Positions 45,818 to 54,886 of a stretch of DNA of 64,000 nt are shown one piece after another. Each line of letters begins with the position of its first letter. Position 1 is the first letter of the stretch. Under the pieces are notes generated by a model, which was not told the origin of the DNA, did no database searches, and worked only from the letters and a program-made list of their open reading frames with translations. Source of the DNA: Prochlorococcus sp. MIT 1314. Its GTDB lineage: Bacteria; Cyanobacteriota; Cyanobacteriia; PCC-6307; Cyanobiaceae. Where the stretch lies: NCBI RefSeq assembly GCF_034093315.1, contig NZ_CP139300.1, forward strand, positions 248,001 through 312,000, read 5' to 3'. Position numbers and translations under genes: made by a program.

Positions 45818-47815
45818 ATGGGGCAAATAGTTGGAATTGATTTAGGTACTACTAACTCTGTTGTAGGAGTTATAGAAGCTGGTCGTCCAATTGTAATTGC
45901 AAATTCTGAAGGTTCTAGAACTACTCCTTCAATAGTTGGTTTTACAAAAGACAAGGAAATTGTAATTGGTGATCAAGCAAGAAGACAGCTTGTTTTAAAT
46001 CCTAAAAATACCTTTTATAACTTAAAAAGATTTATTGGTAGCGAATGGGATGAACTAGATGAGACAAGTATTTCTGTTCCTTATAATGTCAAAGCAAATA
46101 ATACTGGAAGTGTTAGAATTCTTAGTCCAAATACTGAAAGAGAATATGCTCCTGAAGAGTTAGTTAGCTCATTAATCAGAAAGTTAGTTAATGATGCTGA
46201 AACATATCTTGGAGATACTGTTGACTCCGCTGTTATTACAGTTCCTGCATATTTTAATGAATCTCAAAGGCAAGCCACAAAGGATTCTGCAATATTAGCT
46301 GGTATTAAAGTAGATAGAATCCTAAATGAACCTACTGCAGCTGCCCTAGCCTATGGTTTTGAAAAAAGTTCCTCTAATAATGTTTTGGTTTTTGATTTAG
46401 GGGGAGGAACATTTGATGTTTCATTATTAAAAATTTCTAATGGTGTATTTGATGTAAAAGCAACCTGTGGAGATACACAATTAGGTGGAAACAATTTTGA
46501 CTCCAAAATAGTTGATTGGCTTGCTGAGAAATTTCTTGCCAAACATAATATTGATCTTAGAAGGGATAGGCAAGCATTGCAGAGATTAACCGAAGCTGCT
46601 GAAAAAGCTAAATGTGAATTGTCAGGATTATTAAAAACAAAAATATCATTACCATTTATTACAACAAATAAAGATGGCCCATTACATATTGAGGAGAGTT
46701 TTGATAGAAAAAAATTTGAATCATTATCCCAAGACCTACTAGACAGATTATTAGAGCCAGTGCAAATAGCCTTAGATGACTCTGGATGGAATTCAGAAGA
46801 TATAGATGAGGTAGTTCTTGTTGGTGGCAGTACAAGAATCCCAATGGTCCAACAATTAGTCAAGACTCTCGTTCCTAATAATCCCTGTCAATCTGTAAAT
46901 CCAGATGAGGTCGTTGCAATTGGTGCTGCGATACAATCTGGAATAATAAGTGGTGATTTACAGGATCTTCTGCTAAATGATGTAACACCCTTATCTTTAG
47001 GTCTAGAAACTATTGGTGGTCTTATGAAGGTACTTATTCCACGTAATACACCAATTCCAGTAAGACAATCTGATGTATTTAGTACATCAGAAGCTAATCA
47101 ATCTTCAGTAGTTGTTCAAGTAAGGCAAGGTGAAAGACCATTGGCTTCTGAAAATAAATCATTAGGTAAATTTAGGTTATCTGGAATACCGCCCGCACCC
47201 AGAGGAATACCTCAAGTTCAAGTAGCATTTGATATTGATGCAAATGGACTATTAGAAGTTAGTGCAACTGATAGAACAACTGGAAGAAAGCAAACAGTTA
47301 CAATTTCTGGAGGCTCTAATTTAAATGAACAAGAAATTAATTCGATAATTGAAGAAGCTAAATCAAAAGCCAATGAAGATCGAAAGAAAAGATCTGTCAT
47401 AGATAGAAAAAATAATGCTTTAACTCTTATTGCTCAAGCTGAGAGAAGGCTTAGAGATGCTTCTTTAGAGTTTGGACCTTATGGAGCCGAGAGGCAACAA
47501 CGAGCTGTTGAATTGGCTATTCAAGATGTTGAAGAATATATAGACGATGATGATCCTCAAGAATTGGAAATTTCAGTAAGTGCTCTCCAAGAAGCATTAT
47601 TTGGTTTAAACAGAAAATTTGCTGCAGAAAGGAAAACTGATAATAATCCGTTACAGGGTATAAAAAATACATTTGGATCATTAAAGGATGAACTTTTTTC
47701 TGATGATTATTGGGATGATGATCCTTGGGATAATCAAATGAATAGAAATTATAGAAATTCGAGGTATGGTAATTCTAGGGATGATGATCCATGGGACAAT
47801 GACTATTTCCTCTAA
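45818..47815 (+). CDS. dnaK: Hsp70-family chaperone DnaK, divergent C-terminus
   Basis: 665 residues. The nucleotide-binding domain is classic: IVGIDLGTTNSVVGV (about 4-18), AVITVPAYFNESQRQATKDSA, NEPTAAALAYG, DLGGGTFDVS, VVLVGGSTRIPMVQ. The substrate domain NDVTPLSLGLETIGG is intact. The lid ends in an acidic tail with two copies of DDDPWDN (633-639 and 655-661) instead of the usual EVID-type end. Cyanobacteria carry several DnaK paralogues, and this looks like one with a dedicated J-protein, because dnaJ starts inside its tail (17-bp overlap). Confidence 0.95.
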   Translation: MGQIVGIDLGTTNSVVGVIEAGRPIVIANSEGSRTTPSIVGFTKDKEIVIGDQARRQLVLNPKNTFYNLKRFIGSEWDELDETSISVPYNVKANNTGSVRILSPNTEREYAPEELVSSLIRKLVNDAETYLGDTVDSAVITVPAYFNESQRQATKDSAILAGIKVDRILNEPTAAALAYGFEKSSSNNVLVFDLGGGTFDVSLLKISNGVFDVKATCGDTQLGGNNFDSKIVDWLAEKFLAKHNIDLRRDRQALQRLTEAAEKAKCELSGLLKTKISLPFITTNKDGPLHIEESFDRKKFESLSQDLLDRLLEPVQIALDDSGWNSEDIDEVVLVGGSTRIPMVQQLVKTLVPNNPCQSVNPDEVVAIGAAIQSGIISGDLQDLLLNDVTPLSLGLETIGGLMKVLIPRNTPIPVRQSDVFSTSEANQSSVVVQVRQGERPLASENKSLGKFRLSGIPPAPRGIPQVQVAFDIDANGLLEVSATDRTTGRKQTVTISGGSNLNEQEINSIIEEAKSKANEDRKKRSVIDRKNNALTLIAQAERRLRDASLEFGPYGAERQQRAVELAIQDVEEYIDDDDPQELEISVSALQEALFGLNRKFAAERKTDNNPLQGIKNTFGSLKDELFSDDYWDDDPWDNQMNRNYRNSRYGNSRDDDPWDNDYFL

Positions 47816-48725
47816 AAAAGACTATTTGTCAATTTTGGGTTTATCCCATGATTTCGACGAAAAAGAACTTAAAAAGGCCTTTCGTAGAGAAGCAAGAAAA
47901 TGGCATCCAGATCTAAATAAAAATGATCTAAATGCTGAAGAAAGATTTAAATTAATTAACGAAGCATACGAATACTTTCGTAATCCAAATAAAAGAAATC
48001 AATTATCGGATATAAATAATCAGCAAAACTACGAAGACAATAATTTCAAGACAGGTTTTCCAGATTTTCAAGATTATCTTGATTCATTATTTGGATATGA
48101 ATACAACTCAATCAATTACGATGAAAACATTAATGAATCATTTGATCATGAATCAATAAATATAGATAATGAAGAATTCAATAATTATGAATACCCTACG
48201 ACATCTCCAGAAGAACCACCTCCAGTTAAACTTCATCAAGATATTGAGACTATTATCGAATTGACTCCTGATGAGGCCTTAAATGGAGCCTCAATTTTAA
48301 TTGAACTTGAAGATCAAACTGTCGTAGAAGTTGATACGCCGCCCTTCGCTGGAGATGGATGGAGATTAAGACTTGAAAATATTGCGAGGGGTGGAAAAGA
48401 TCATTATCTACAGTTAAAAGTTCAAACGGAAAGTGGTCTAAGAATAGATGGTTTGAGAGTTCATTATAAATTAGAGTTATTTCCTCATGATGCTCTTCTT
48501 GGTTGTGCAGTGGAGGTTCCTACTCTTGATGGAAATGTAACCCTTCAAGTACCTCCTAAATCATCTACTGGAAGAATGTTACGTTTGAAGGGCAGAGGTC
48601 TAATATTTGAAGATAATGTTGGCGATCAATATGTTGAAATCTTGGTTGTAATTCCTGCAGATATTAATGATGAAGAAATTGCTTTATATACAAGGTTACA
48701 AGAATTATCACTTTCAGAGTCTTAA
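47799..48725 (+). CDS. DnaJ-type (Hsp40) co-chaperone, class B-like
   Basis: 308 residues from ATG at 47799 (MTISSKKDYLSILGLSHDF...). An in-frame GTG further upstream would overlap dnaK more and adds no family residues. The J domain (about 8-70) has the HPD motif in RKWHPDLNKN. An acidic Asn/Glu-rich linker replaces the G/F region (about 75-145), there is no zinc-finger domain, and the C-terminal beta-sandwich substrate domain (IIELTPDEALNGASILIEL...LKGRGLIF) is present. It overlaps dnaK by 17 bp, suggesting a matched pair. Confidence 0.92.
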   Translation: MTISSKKDYLSILGLSHDFDEKELKKAFRREARKWHPDLNKNDLNAEERFKLINEAYEYFRNPNKRNQLSDINNQQNYEDNNFKTGFPDFQDYLDSLFGYEYNSINYDENINESFDHESINIDNEEFNNYEYPTTSPEEPPPVKLHQDIETIIELTPDEALNGASILIELEDQTVVEVDTPPFAGDGWRLRLENIARGGKDHYLQLKVQTESGLRIDGLRVHYKLELFPHDALLGCAVEVPTLDGNVTLQVPPKSSTGRMLRLKGRGLIFEDNVGDQYVEILVVIPADINDEEIALYTRLQELSLSES

Positions 48726-48758
48726 TCAAATAATATATAAAAAGAAAAATTGATACTT

Positions 48759-49136
48759 ATGAACATATTTGTTCTTTTATATAATTCAGGAACAGATAAA
48801 GAAGGAATTCATTCAATCGAGCTTAAAGGAAGAACTATAGTTCTTATGTTTGAAGACAAGGATGATGCGATAAGATACTGTGGTCTACTTGAAGCTCAAG
48901 ATTTCCCTTTACCTACAGTTGAAATGATTGACATTAAAGAAATAAAGGATTTCTGCATTAAGTTAGATTATGAATACAAATTAGTGGAGAGAAATTTTGT
49001 TCCTAAAAATGCGGAAGACAGATTACTAATTTCTCCACCACAAAAAAACCTAGAAGTAGAAGATTGGGATGGAGACAATAATAAAGAAAAAATAGATATA
49101 AATACCATTAAGGAAAACCTTGAAAAGTTGCTTTAA
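48759..49136 (+). CDS. DUF3110 domain protein
   Basis: 125 residues from ATG at 48759 (MNIFVLLYNSGTDKEGIHSIEL...). A TTG three codons earlier is less likely. The first about 90 residues match the DUF3110 family of cyanobacteria and plants (GIHSIELKGRTIVLMFEDKDDAIRYCGLLEAQDFPLPTVEMI), a small alpha/beta fold of unknown function. The C-terminal 35 residues are acidic. It lies 33 bp after dnaJ and 32 bp before the cyclophilin, within a chaperone cluster. Confidence 0.87.
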   Translation: MNIFVLLYNSGTDKEGIHSIELKGRTIVLMFEDKDDAIRYCGLLEAQDFPLPTVEMIDIKEIKDFCIKLDYEYKLVERNFVPKNAEDRLLISPPQKNLEVEDWDGDNNKEKIDINTIKENLEKLL

Positions 49137-49168
49137 TGATTAATATATAAATAATTTAATAAATAAAA

Positions 49169-49606
49169 ATGACAAAAGCATTATTTGAAACTGAAGTTGG
49201 GAATATTAATATTGAGTTTTTCTCTGAGGATGCACCTAATACTGTTAATAACTTTACTAAGTTAATAAGTGATGGTTTTTATGATGGTCTTTCCTTTCAC
49301 AGAGTTATTCCTGGGTTTATGGCACAAGGAGGATGTCCAAATACTCGTGAAGGAGCATCTGGAATGCCTGGGACTGGAGGTCCTGGATATAATATAAAAT
49401 GCGAAATCAATACAAATAAACATCTTAAAGGTTCACTTTCTATGGCTCACGCAGGTAAGGATACAGGTGGTAGTCAGTTTTTTATAGTTTATGAACCACA
49501 ACCCCATCTTGATGGAGTTCATACTGTTTTTGGTAAAACCGAGGATATGGATGTAGTTTTAAAACTTACTAATGGTTCAAAAATTTTAAAAGCATCCCTA
49601 AAATAG
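49169..49606 (+). CDS. Peptidyl-prolyl cis-trans isomerase, cyclophilin type
   Basis: 145 residues, small cytoplasmic cyclophilin with no signal peptide. Motifs: [36 protein letters not shown] (about 22-57) with the catalytic Arg in [23 protein letters not shown] (about 89-107) and [11 protein letters not shown]. It assists proline isomerisation during folding and closes the dnaK-dnaJ-DUF3110 cluster, in keeping with a protein-folding role. It ends 5 bp from convergent ribBA. Confidence 0.95.
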   Translation: MTKALFETEVGNINIEFFSEDAPNTVNNFTKLISDGFYDGLSFHRVIPGFMAQGGCPNTREGASGMPGTGGPGYNIKCEINTNKHLKGSLSMAHAGKDTGGSQFFIVYEPQPHLDGVHTVFGKTEDMDVVLKLTNGSKILKASLK

Positions 49607-49611
49607 TAATT

Positions 49612-51336
49612 CTAGTTTTCAAAAACAATACTAAAAGTTTCCTTATCTAAATTAAATTTTCTTGTAGATGAATACAAGATTTCATTATTGATAGTAAATT
49701 TAGTATTGATAAGTTTGATGCTATTTTTTAGATGTAATGCTTGTTCAATATTTCTAGAAACAATAATCCCAAACTTTGTACTATTTTCATATTTAGATAA
49801 AAACTGAATAAATAATTCTATATTTTTTATTTCTTCATCAGTAATGTTTAAATTAGTTCTGTTTCGATCATGCAAAATTCGCCAAACTAATTTTGGTCGA
49901 TTCCAAAAAGCCAATAATCTTGGCGTACTTTCCAACTTAATATTAATGTTTTGATTAACACAGAATTTAATAACTTTATTTTTTATTGGAACTAGCTCTA
50001 TTGATTTATATTTTCCATCAAGAAAAATAGATATAAATGGATCAATATTCCTTGAATTAGAATTATCTTCATCAATCATGTGGCCAAGCTTTGTTTTCTT
50101 TACACTCAAATATTCAGCATTATTATCATTTGGACATATCACTAATGGAACCCTTTCAATAACTTCGATACCATAACCTCCTAATCCTGCAATCTTTCTA
50201 GGATTATTCGTTAATAACTTTAATTTTTTTATCCCAAGATCCGTTAATATCTGCGCTCCAACTCCATAATTTCTTAGGTCAGCAGGAAATCCTAATTTTT
50301 CATTAGCTTCTACTGTGTCTAAACCACCATCTTGTAGACTGTACGCTTTTAATTTATTTATAAGACCAATACCTCTTCCTTCTTGTCTCAAATAAACAAC
50401 AACCCCTTCTTCTTCCTTTTCTATCCTTGATAAAGCAGCTTCTAACTGTGGTCTACAATCACAACGTAACGATCCAAAAGCATCACCAGTTAGGCATTCT
50501 GAATGCATCCTTACGAGTACAGGTTCACTTAATTTTGATGATTTCTGTTTAACTAACGCTACATGCTCTGAACCATCAAGTTCATTAATATACCCATAGG
50601 CCTTGAAATTTCCAAAAATACTAGGAAGAACGGCATCAGATTTTCTAAAAACAAATCTCTCATTTTTAAATCTATAACTAATTAAATCAGCTATGGATAT
50701 TAATTTCATTCCCCATAATTTTGCATACTCTTTAAGTTGGGGAAGTCTTGACATTGAGCCGTCAGGATTTTGTATTTCACAAATTACTCCAGCAGGATAT
50801 AGTCCAGACATTGCAGCAATATCTACTGCTGCTTCAGTATGACCTGCCCTTTTTAAAACACCCCCTTTTTTAGCTCTTAATGGAAATATATGTCCTGGTC
50901 TCCTTAAATCCTCAGGTTTTGTGTTTGGATTTATAGCAACTTGAATCGTTTTAGCTCTGTCTTCAGCTGAAATTCCAGTTGAAACATTGTTTTCAGGTCC
51001 GGCATCTATAGATATTGTAAAAGCTGTTTGATTCTCATCTGTATTTCTATCTACCATTAAGGGTAAATCTAAAGAGTCAAGTTTTTCACCTTGCATTGCT
51101 AGGCATATGAGACCTCTTCCTTCAGTAGCCATAAAATTTATTTGTTGAGGAGTTGCAAACTGAGCCGCACATATTAAATCACCCTCGTTTTCTCTTCTTT
51201 CATCATCTACCACAATTATGCATTCACCATTCCTTATTGCAGCTAATGCATCACTTATAGGATCAAATTCGATTTTAAAACTTTGATTTATATCCAAAAT
51301 TGTTCCATTATTTGATTTGGGACTTGTTTCTTTCAT
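49612..51336 (-). CDS. ribBA: Bifunctional 3,4-dihydroxy-2-butanone-4-P synthase / GTP cyclohydrolase II, extended
   Basis: Supplies both precursors of riboflavin. 574 residues from ATG at 51336; a TTG four codons upstream is possible. The DHBP synthase domain (about 20-215) has VVDDERRENEGDLICAA and RRPGHIFPLRAKKGGVLKRAGHTEAAVD. The GTP cyclohydrolase II domain (about 220-410) has RMHSECLTGDAFGSLRCDCRPQL with the three zinc Cys and YLRQEGRGIGLINK. A further about 150 residues after GHMIDEDN (from about 420) have no counterpart in standard RibBA and resemble nothing I can name. Divergent from argC across 88 bp. Confidence 0.95.
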   Translation of the reverse strand: MKETSPKSNNGTILDINQSFKIEFDPISDALAAIRNGECIIVVDDERRENEGDLICAAQFATPQQINFMATEGRGLICLAMQGEKLDSLDLPLMVDRNTDENQTAFTISIDAGPENNVSTGISAEDRAKTIQVAINPNTKPEDLRRPGHIFPLRAKKGGVLKRAGHTEAAVDIAAMSGLYPAGVICEIQNPDGSMSRLPQLKEYAKLWGMKLISIADLISYRFKNERFVFRKSDAVLPSIFGNFKAYGYINELDGSEHVALVKQKSSKLSEPVLVRMHSECLTGDAFGSLRCDCRPQLEAALSRIEKEEEGVVVYLRQEGRGIGLINKLKAYSLQDGGLDTVEANEKLGFPADLRNYGVGAQILTDLGIKKLKLLTNNPRKIAGLGGYGIEVIERVPLVICPNDNNAEYLSVKKTKLGHMIDEDNSNSRNIDPFISIFLDGKYKSIELVPIKNKVIKFCVNQNINIKLESTPRLLAFWNRPKLVWRILHDRNRTNLNITDEEIKNIELFIQFLSKYENSTKFGIIVSRNIEQALHLKNSIKLINTKFTINNEILYSSTRKFNLDKETFSIVFEN

Positions 51337-51424
51337 TATTCCTATCAATATAGAAAAATAGTGTGTTAGTTATCCTAATTTCAACACTTTATAATCCTAT
51401 CTCAAAGTCAGCCAATTCTAAGAA

Positions 51425-52480
51425 ATGAATGTTGCAATAGTAGGTGCTACTGGTTACGGCGGTATTCAAGCGGTAAATCTTTTAAAGAAAAATAAAAACT
51501 ACAAAATCTCTTTTTTAGGAGGTAATAAAACCTCGGGATCAAAGTGGAATGATAATTTCCCTTTTATTTTTCTTGATACCGATCCTTATATTGAACAAAT
51601 TTCAGTTGAAAATATCTCAAATAAAGCTGATATTGCTTTGCTTTGTTTACCAAATGGAATATCTTCTACTTTGACAAGAAAATTATTAGATAGAGGAATT
51701 AAAGTTATTGATTTATCAGCTGACTATAGATATAAGTCTTTGGAAGAATGGCAAAAAGTATATCCTAAAGAAGCAGCGATTTATAAAAGAAATGATGATG
51801 ATTTATGTAAGGAGGCAATATACGGTCTTCCTGAAATAAATAAAGAAGATATTTCAAAAGGAAGATTAATTGCATGTCCAGGATGTTATCCAACATCGGC
51901 TCTTATTCCACTAGTTCCTTATTTATCCCAAGGAATTATTGAAAATGAAGGTATAGTTATTGATTCTAAAAGTGGAACTTCAGGAGGGGGTCGAGAACCA
52001 AATCAAAAGCTACTTTTATCAGAATGTGGAGAAGGTCTATCAGCATATGGATTGATTAATCACAGACATACTTCAGAGATCGAGCAAATTGCATCTTCAA
52101 TATCAGGTAACAATATTGAACTACTTTTTACTCCTCACCTAGTTCCAATTGCAAGGGGTATGCATTCAACTATTTATGGAAGATTAAGAGATCCAGGGTT
52201 AACTTCGGATGATTGCAGAATTCTATTGGACAATTATTATAGAAATTTTAAAAATATTATTGTCTTACCAGTAGATACATTCCCATCTACAAAATGGGTT
52301 AAAAATACAAACCAAATTTTTCTTTCTGTGAAAGTTGATATTCGAAATGGAAGGATTATTATTTTATCTGTGATTGATAATTTGTTAAAAGGACAAAGTG
52401 GGCAAGCAATTCAAAATTTAAATATTATGAGTGGATATTCAATGGATGATGGTCTTGAGTTAACTAATAATTTTCCATAA
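51425..52480 (+). CDS. argC: N-acetyl-gamma-glutamyl-phosphate reductase
   Basis: Third step of arginine synthesis, NADPH dependent. 351 residues, typical. The N-terminal Rossmann motif is MNVAIVGATGYGGIQAVNLL (1-20), the catalytic Cys is in LIACPGCYPTSALIPL (about 154-169), followed by DSKSGTSGGGREPNQKLL and HRHTSEIEQIA. FTPHLVPIARGMHSTIYG is also family-typical. Its 3' end overlaps the convergent purN by 17 bp. Confidence 0.97.
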   Translation: MNVAIVGATGYGGIQAVNLLKKNKNYKISFLGGNKTSGSKWNDNFPFIFLDTDPYIEQISVENISNKADIALLCLPNGISSTLTRKLLDRGIKVIDLSADYRYKSLEEWQKVYPKEAAIYKRNDDDLCKEAIYGLPEINKEDISKGRLIACPGCYPTSALIPLVPYLSQGIIENEGIVIDSKSGTSGGGREPNQKLLLSECGEGLSAYGLINHRHTSEIEQIASSISGNNIELLFTPHLVPIARGMHSTIYGRLRDPGLTSDDCRILLDNYYRNFKNIIVLPVDTFPSTKWVKNTNQIFLSVKVDIRNGRIIILSVIDNLLKGQSGQAIQNLNIMSGYSMDDGLELTNNFP

Positions 52481-53120
52481 AATTACTTCTTATCAAAAAA
52501 CCAGCATGAGAGATTGAGTGAGGTAAAATTTTATGTTCAAGTATTTGTATTCTTTTGGAAAGTGAATCAATATCATCATCTTCTCTAATTGACAATGCAG
52601 CTTGCATTATTAATGAACCACTATCTACCTCTTCATCTACAAAATGTACTGAACAACCAGTTATTTTTGAACCATTTGATATAGATTCCTTTATTGCAGA
52701 ACTACCCTTATATGCAGGAAGTAATGATGGGTGAATATTAATAATTTTATTCTTAAATTTATTAATAAAGAATGGAGTGACAATTTTCATCCAGCCAGCC
52801 ATTACAACAAGTTCAACATCGTAATTAATTAAAGTATTTATAATTTCTAACTCAAATAGCTCTTTTTGCAGAAAGTCTTTGCCTCTTATTATTTTGTGTG
52901 GTATTTTTACACTCTTAGCTCTTTTTATACAAGCTGCATCATCTTTATTAGTTATAAGAACTTTTATATCTATATCTAATTCACCTTTTTCTGAGAGATT
53001 AATTAACTCCTGAAAGTTTGTTCCTTTCCCAGAAGCAAGCACACCTATTTTTAATTTTGGTGAAAATCTTCTAAAATCAGATATCTCAGGCGAAATTATG
53101 TAATTAAATGATTTATCCAA
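52464..53120 (-). CDS. purN: Phosphoribosylglycinamide formyltransferase
   Basis: Third step of purine synthesis using 10-formyl-THF. 218 residues. Substrate-binding KIGVLASGKGTNFQELI (about 24-40), ELVVMAGWMKIVTPFFI (about 104-120) and the active-site stretch IINIHPSLLPAYKGSSAIKESI...GCSVHFVDEEVDSGSLI with catalytic Asn-His-Asp residues. The first 20 residues are an extension compared with E. coli PurN. 17-bp convergent overlap with argC. Divergent from pgi across 182 bp. Confidence 0.95.
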   Translation of the reverse strand: MDKSFNYIISPEISDFRRFSPKLKIGVLASGKGTNFQELINLSEKGELDIDIKVLITNKDDAACIKRAKSVKIPHKIIRGKDFLQKELFELEIINTLINYDVELVVMAGWMKIVTPFFINKFKNKIINIHPSLLPAYKGSSAIKESISNGSKITGCSVHFVDEEVDSGSLIMQAALSIREDDDIDSLSKRIQILEHKILPHSISHAGFLIRSNFMENY

Positions 53121-53302
53121 AATTTTTTATTTTTTCCAATGATAAATTCATATGAAATAAAAAAAACCATTTATTTTAATTGTTTATATTCAAAAACATA
53201 TTTATTTGAAGATAAAAATTTAAACAAATTTAAATGATTCAAATCTATGTACTATTCGTATAGATATAATTAGAAGATAACTAAAAGAAACAAATATATA
53301 AA

Positions 53303-54886
53303 ATGAATGGAGATTTAAACTCTTGGGATAAATTTTGTAATTATCTTTGGTTTGATAAAAAACTAAATATTTGGTTAGACATAAGCAAAATTAATTTTAC
53401 CAATGAGGATATAAATACTCTAGAAGAAAAATTTATAGATGTTTTTTCATCAATAAAAGAATTAGAAAATGGTGCAATCGCAAATATTGATGAAAATAGA
53501 CTAGTTGGACATTATTGGCTTAGAAATCCGTCAATTTCTCCATCTTCAAAAATAGGAGAAGAAATTAGCACAAATATTAATGAAATCTCAGAATTTGGAA
53601 AACAAATTTTAAATGGAGATATTAACAATAAAAATAATGAGAACTATACTGATGTTCTATGGATAGGAATTGGTGGAAGTGGATTAGGCCCATTACTCAT
53701 TACTGAGTCTCTGCAGAAGTGCTCTATAGGCTTAAATTTTTCTTATATCGATAATGTTGATCCTTTTTTAATTAGCGAAAAATTAGAAGAGTTATCTGAG
53801 AAATTATCCACAACATTATTTGTAGTAGTAAGCAAATCAGGTGGTACGCCTGAGCCTAGAATTGCTATGGAAATCATTAAAAGTCATTGCGAAAACAATT
53901 CTCTTGAATGGAATTCTAATGCTATAGCTATAACAATGAAAGATAGTAAGTTATTTAAAAAGGCCACTTCTGAAAATTGGTTAAAAATATTTAATTTACA
54001 AGATTGGGTTGGAGGAAGAACTAGTATTACAAGCTCCGTGGGATTACTCCCATTAGCTCTTATCAATGAAAATATATTTGAATTTATTAGAGGTGCATCA
54101 TTAATGGATATAGCCACACGTACAAGTGATTTTAAAAATAATCCAGCGGCATTATTATCATCTGCATGGTATTTAACAGGGGATGGCGTTGGGAAGAGAG
54201 ATATGGTCGTATTACCTTATAGAGACAGGTTACAGGTATTTAGTAAATATCTGCAGCAATTAGTGATGGAATCATTAGGTAAGAAATTTAATAGGAATGG
54301 TGAGGTAGTTAATCAAGGTATTTCCGTTTTTGGTAATAAAGGATCTACAGATCAACATGCTTATGTTCAGCAACTGAGAGATGGTATTGATAATTTCTTC
54401 TGTATTTTTATTGAATTATTAGATTCTCCATCTACTAATATTTTTGATGAAAAAGAGAATCCTAAAGAATATCTTTCTGGTTTTTTGCAAGGAACCAGAT
54501 CAGCACTCTCTAGTGAAAACAGACAAAGTATCACTATTACGCTAGAAAATTTAAATTGTTTTACACTAGGTGCCTTAATCGCTTTATTTGAGAGGGCTGT
54601 ATCCTTCTACGCTGAATTGGTAAATATAAATGCATATGATCAACCTGGAGTTGAAGCTGGAAAGAAAGCAGCCGCAAATATTATTGATTATCAACAAAAA
54701 GTAAGTAATTTATTAGATGAAGGTGGAGAATATTCTATAAATGACATAACATCATTATTTGATAATTCAGTGAGTGAACCTATATTTTTCATACTCCGTG
54801 AAATGTGTTTCGGTAATGATAATTATTTAGTTAAGGGCGATTGGTCAAATCCAAATTCATTAGTTATTCAAAAAATAAATTCTTAA
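53303..54886 (+). CDS. pgi: Glucose-6-phosphate isomerase
   Basis: Interconverts glucose-6-P and fructose-6-P, linking the Calvin cycle to glycogen and pentose phosphate flux. 527 residues. Sugar-phosphate loops: [17 protein letters not shown] (about 117-133) and [17 protein letters not shown] (about 173-189), then the signature [20 protein letters not shown]. Catalytic Glu region NREGEVV-like ([32 protein letters not shown]), and the Lys/Gln near [13 protein letters not shown]. The 3' end overlaps leuS by 4 bp. Confidence 0.97.
   Translation: MNGDLNSWDKFCNYLWFDKKLNIWLDISKINFTNEDINTLEEKFIDVFSSIKELENGAIANIDENRLVGHYWLRNPSISPSSKIGEEISTNINEISEFGKQILNGDINNKNNENYTDVLWIGIGGSGLGPLLITESLQKCSIGLNFSYIDNVDPFLISEKLEELSEKLSTTLFVVVSKSGGTPEPRIAMEIIKSHCENNSLEWNSNAIAITMKDSKLFKKATSENWLKIFNLQDWVGGRTSITSSVGLLPLALINENIFEFIRGASLMDIATRTSDFKNNPAALLSSAWYLTGDGVGKRDMVVLPYRDRLQVFSKYLQQLVMESLGKKFNRNGEVVNQGISVFGNKGSTDQHAYVQQLRDGIDNFFCIFIELLDSPSTNIFDEKENPKEYLSGFLQGTRSALSSENRQSITITLENLNCFTLGALIALFERAVSFYAELVNINAYDQPGVEAGKKAAANIIDYQQKVSNLLDEGGEYSINDITSLFDNSVSEPIFFILREMCFGNDNYLVKGDWSNPNSLVIQKINS

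Noticed and set aside
46351-46863. 170-codon open frame antisense to dnaK
   Set aside because: It mirrors conserved Hsp70 codons; long antisense frames are common opposite hsp70 genes and this one has no own start context or recognisable domain.
53245-53265. GTAC-like half sites upstream of pgi considered as a second LexA box
   Set aside because: Half-sites are at the wrong spacing (N5) and the second is GTAT, so the match is poor.
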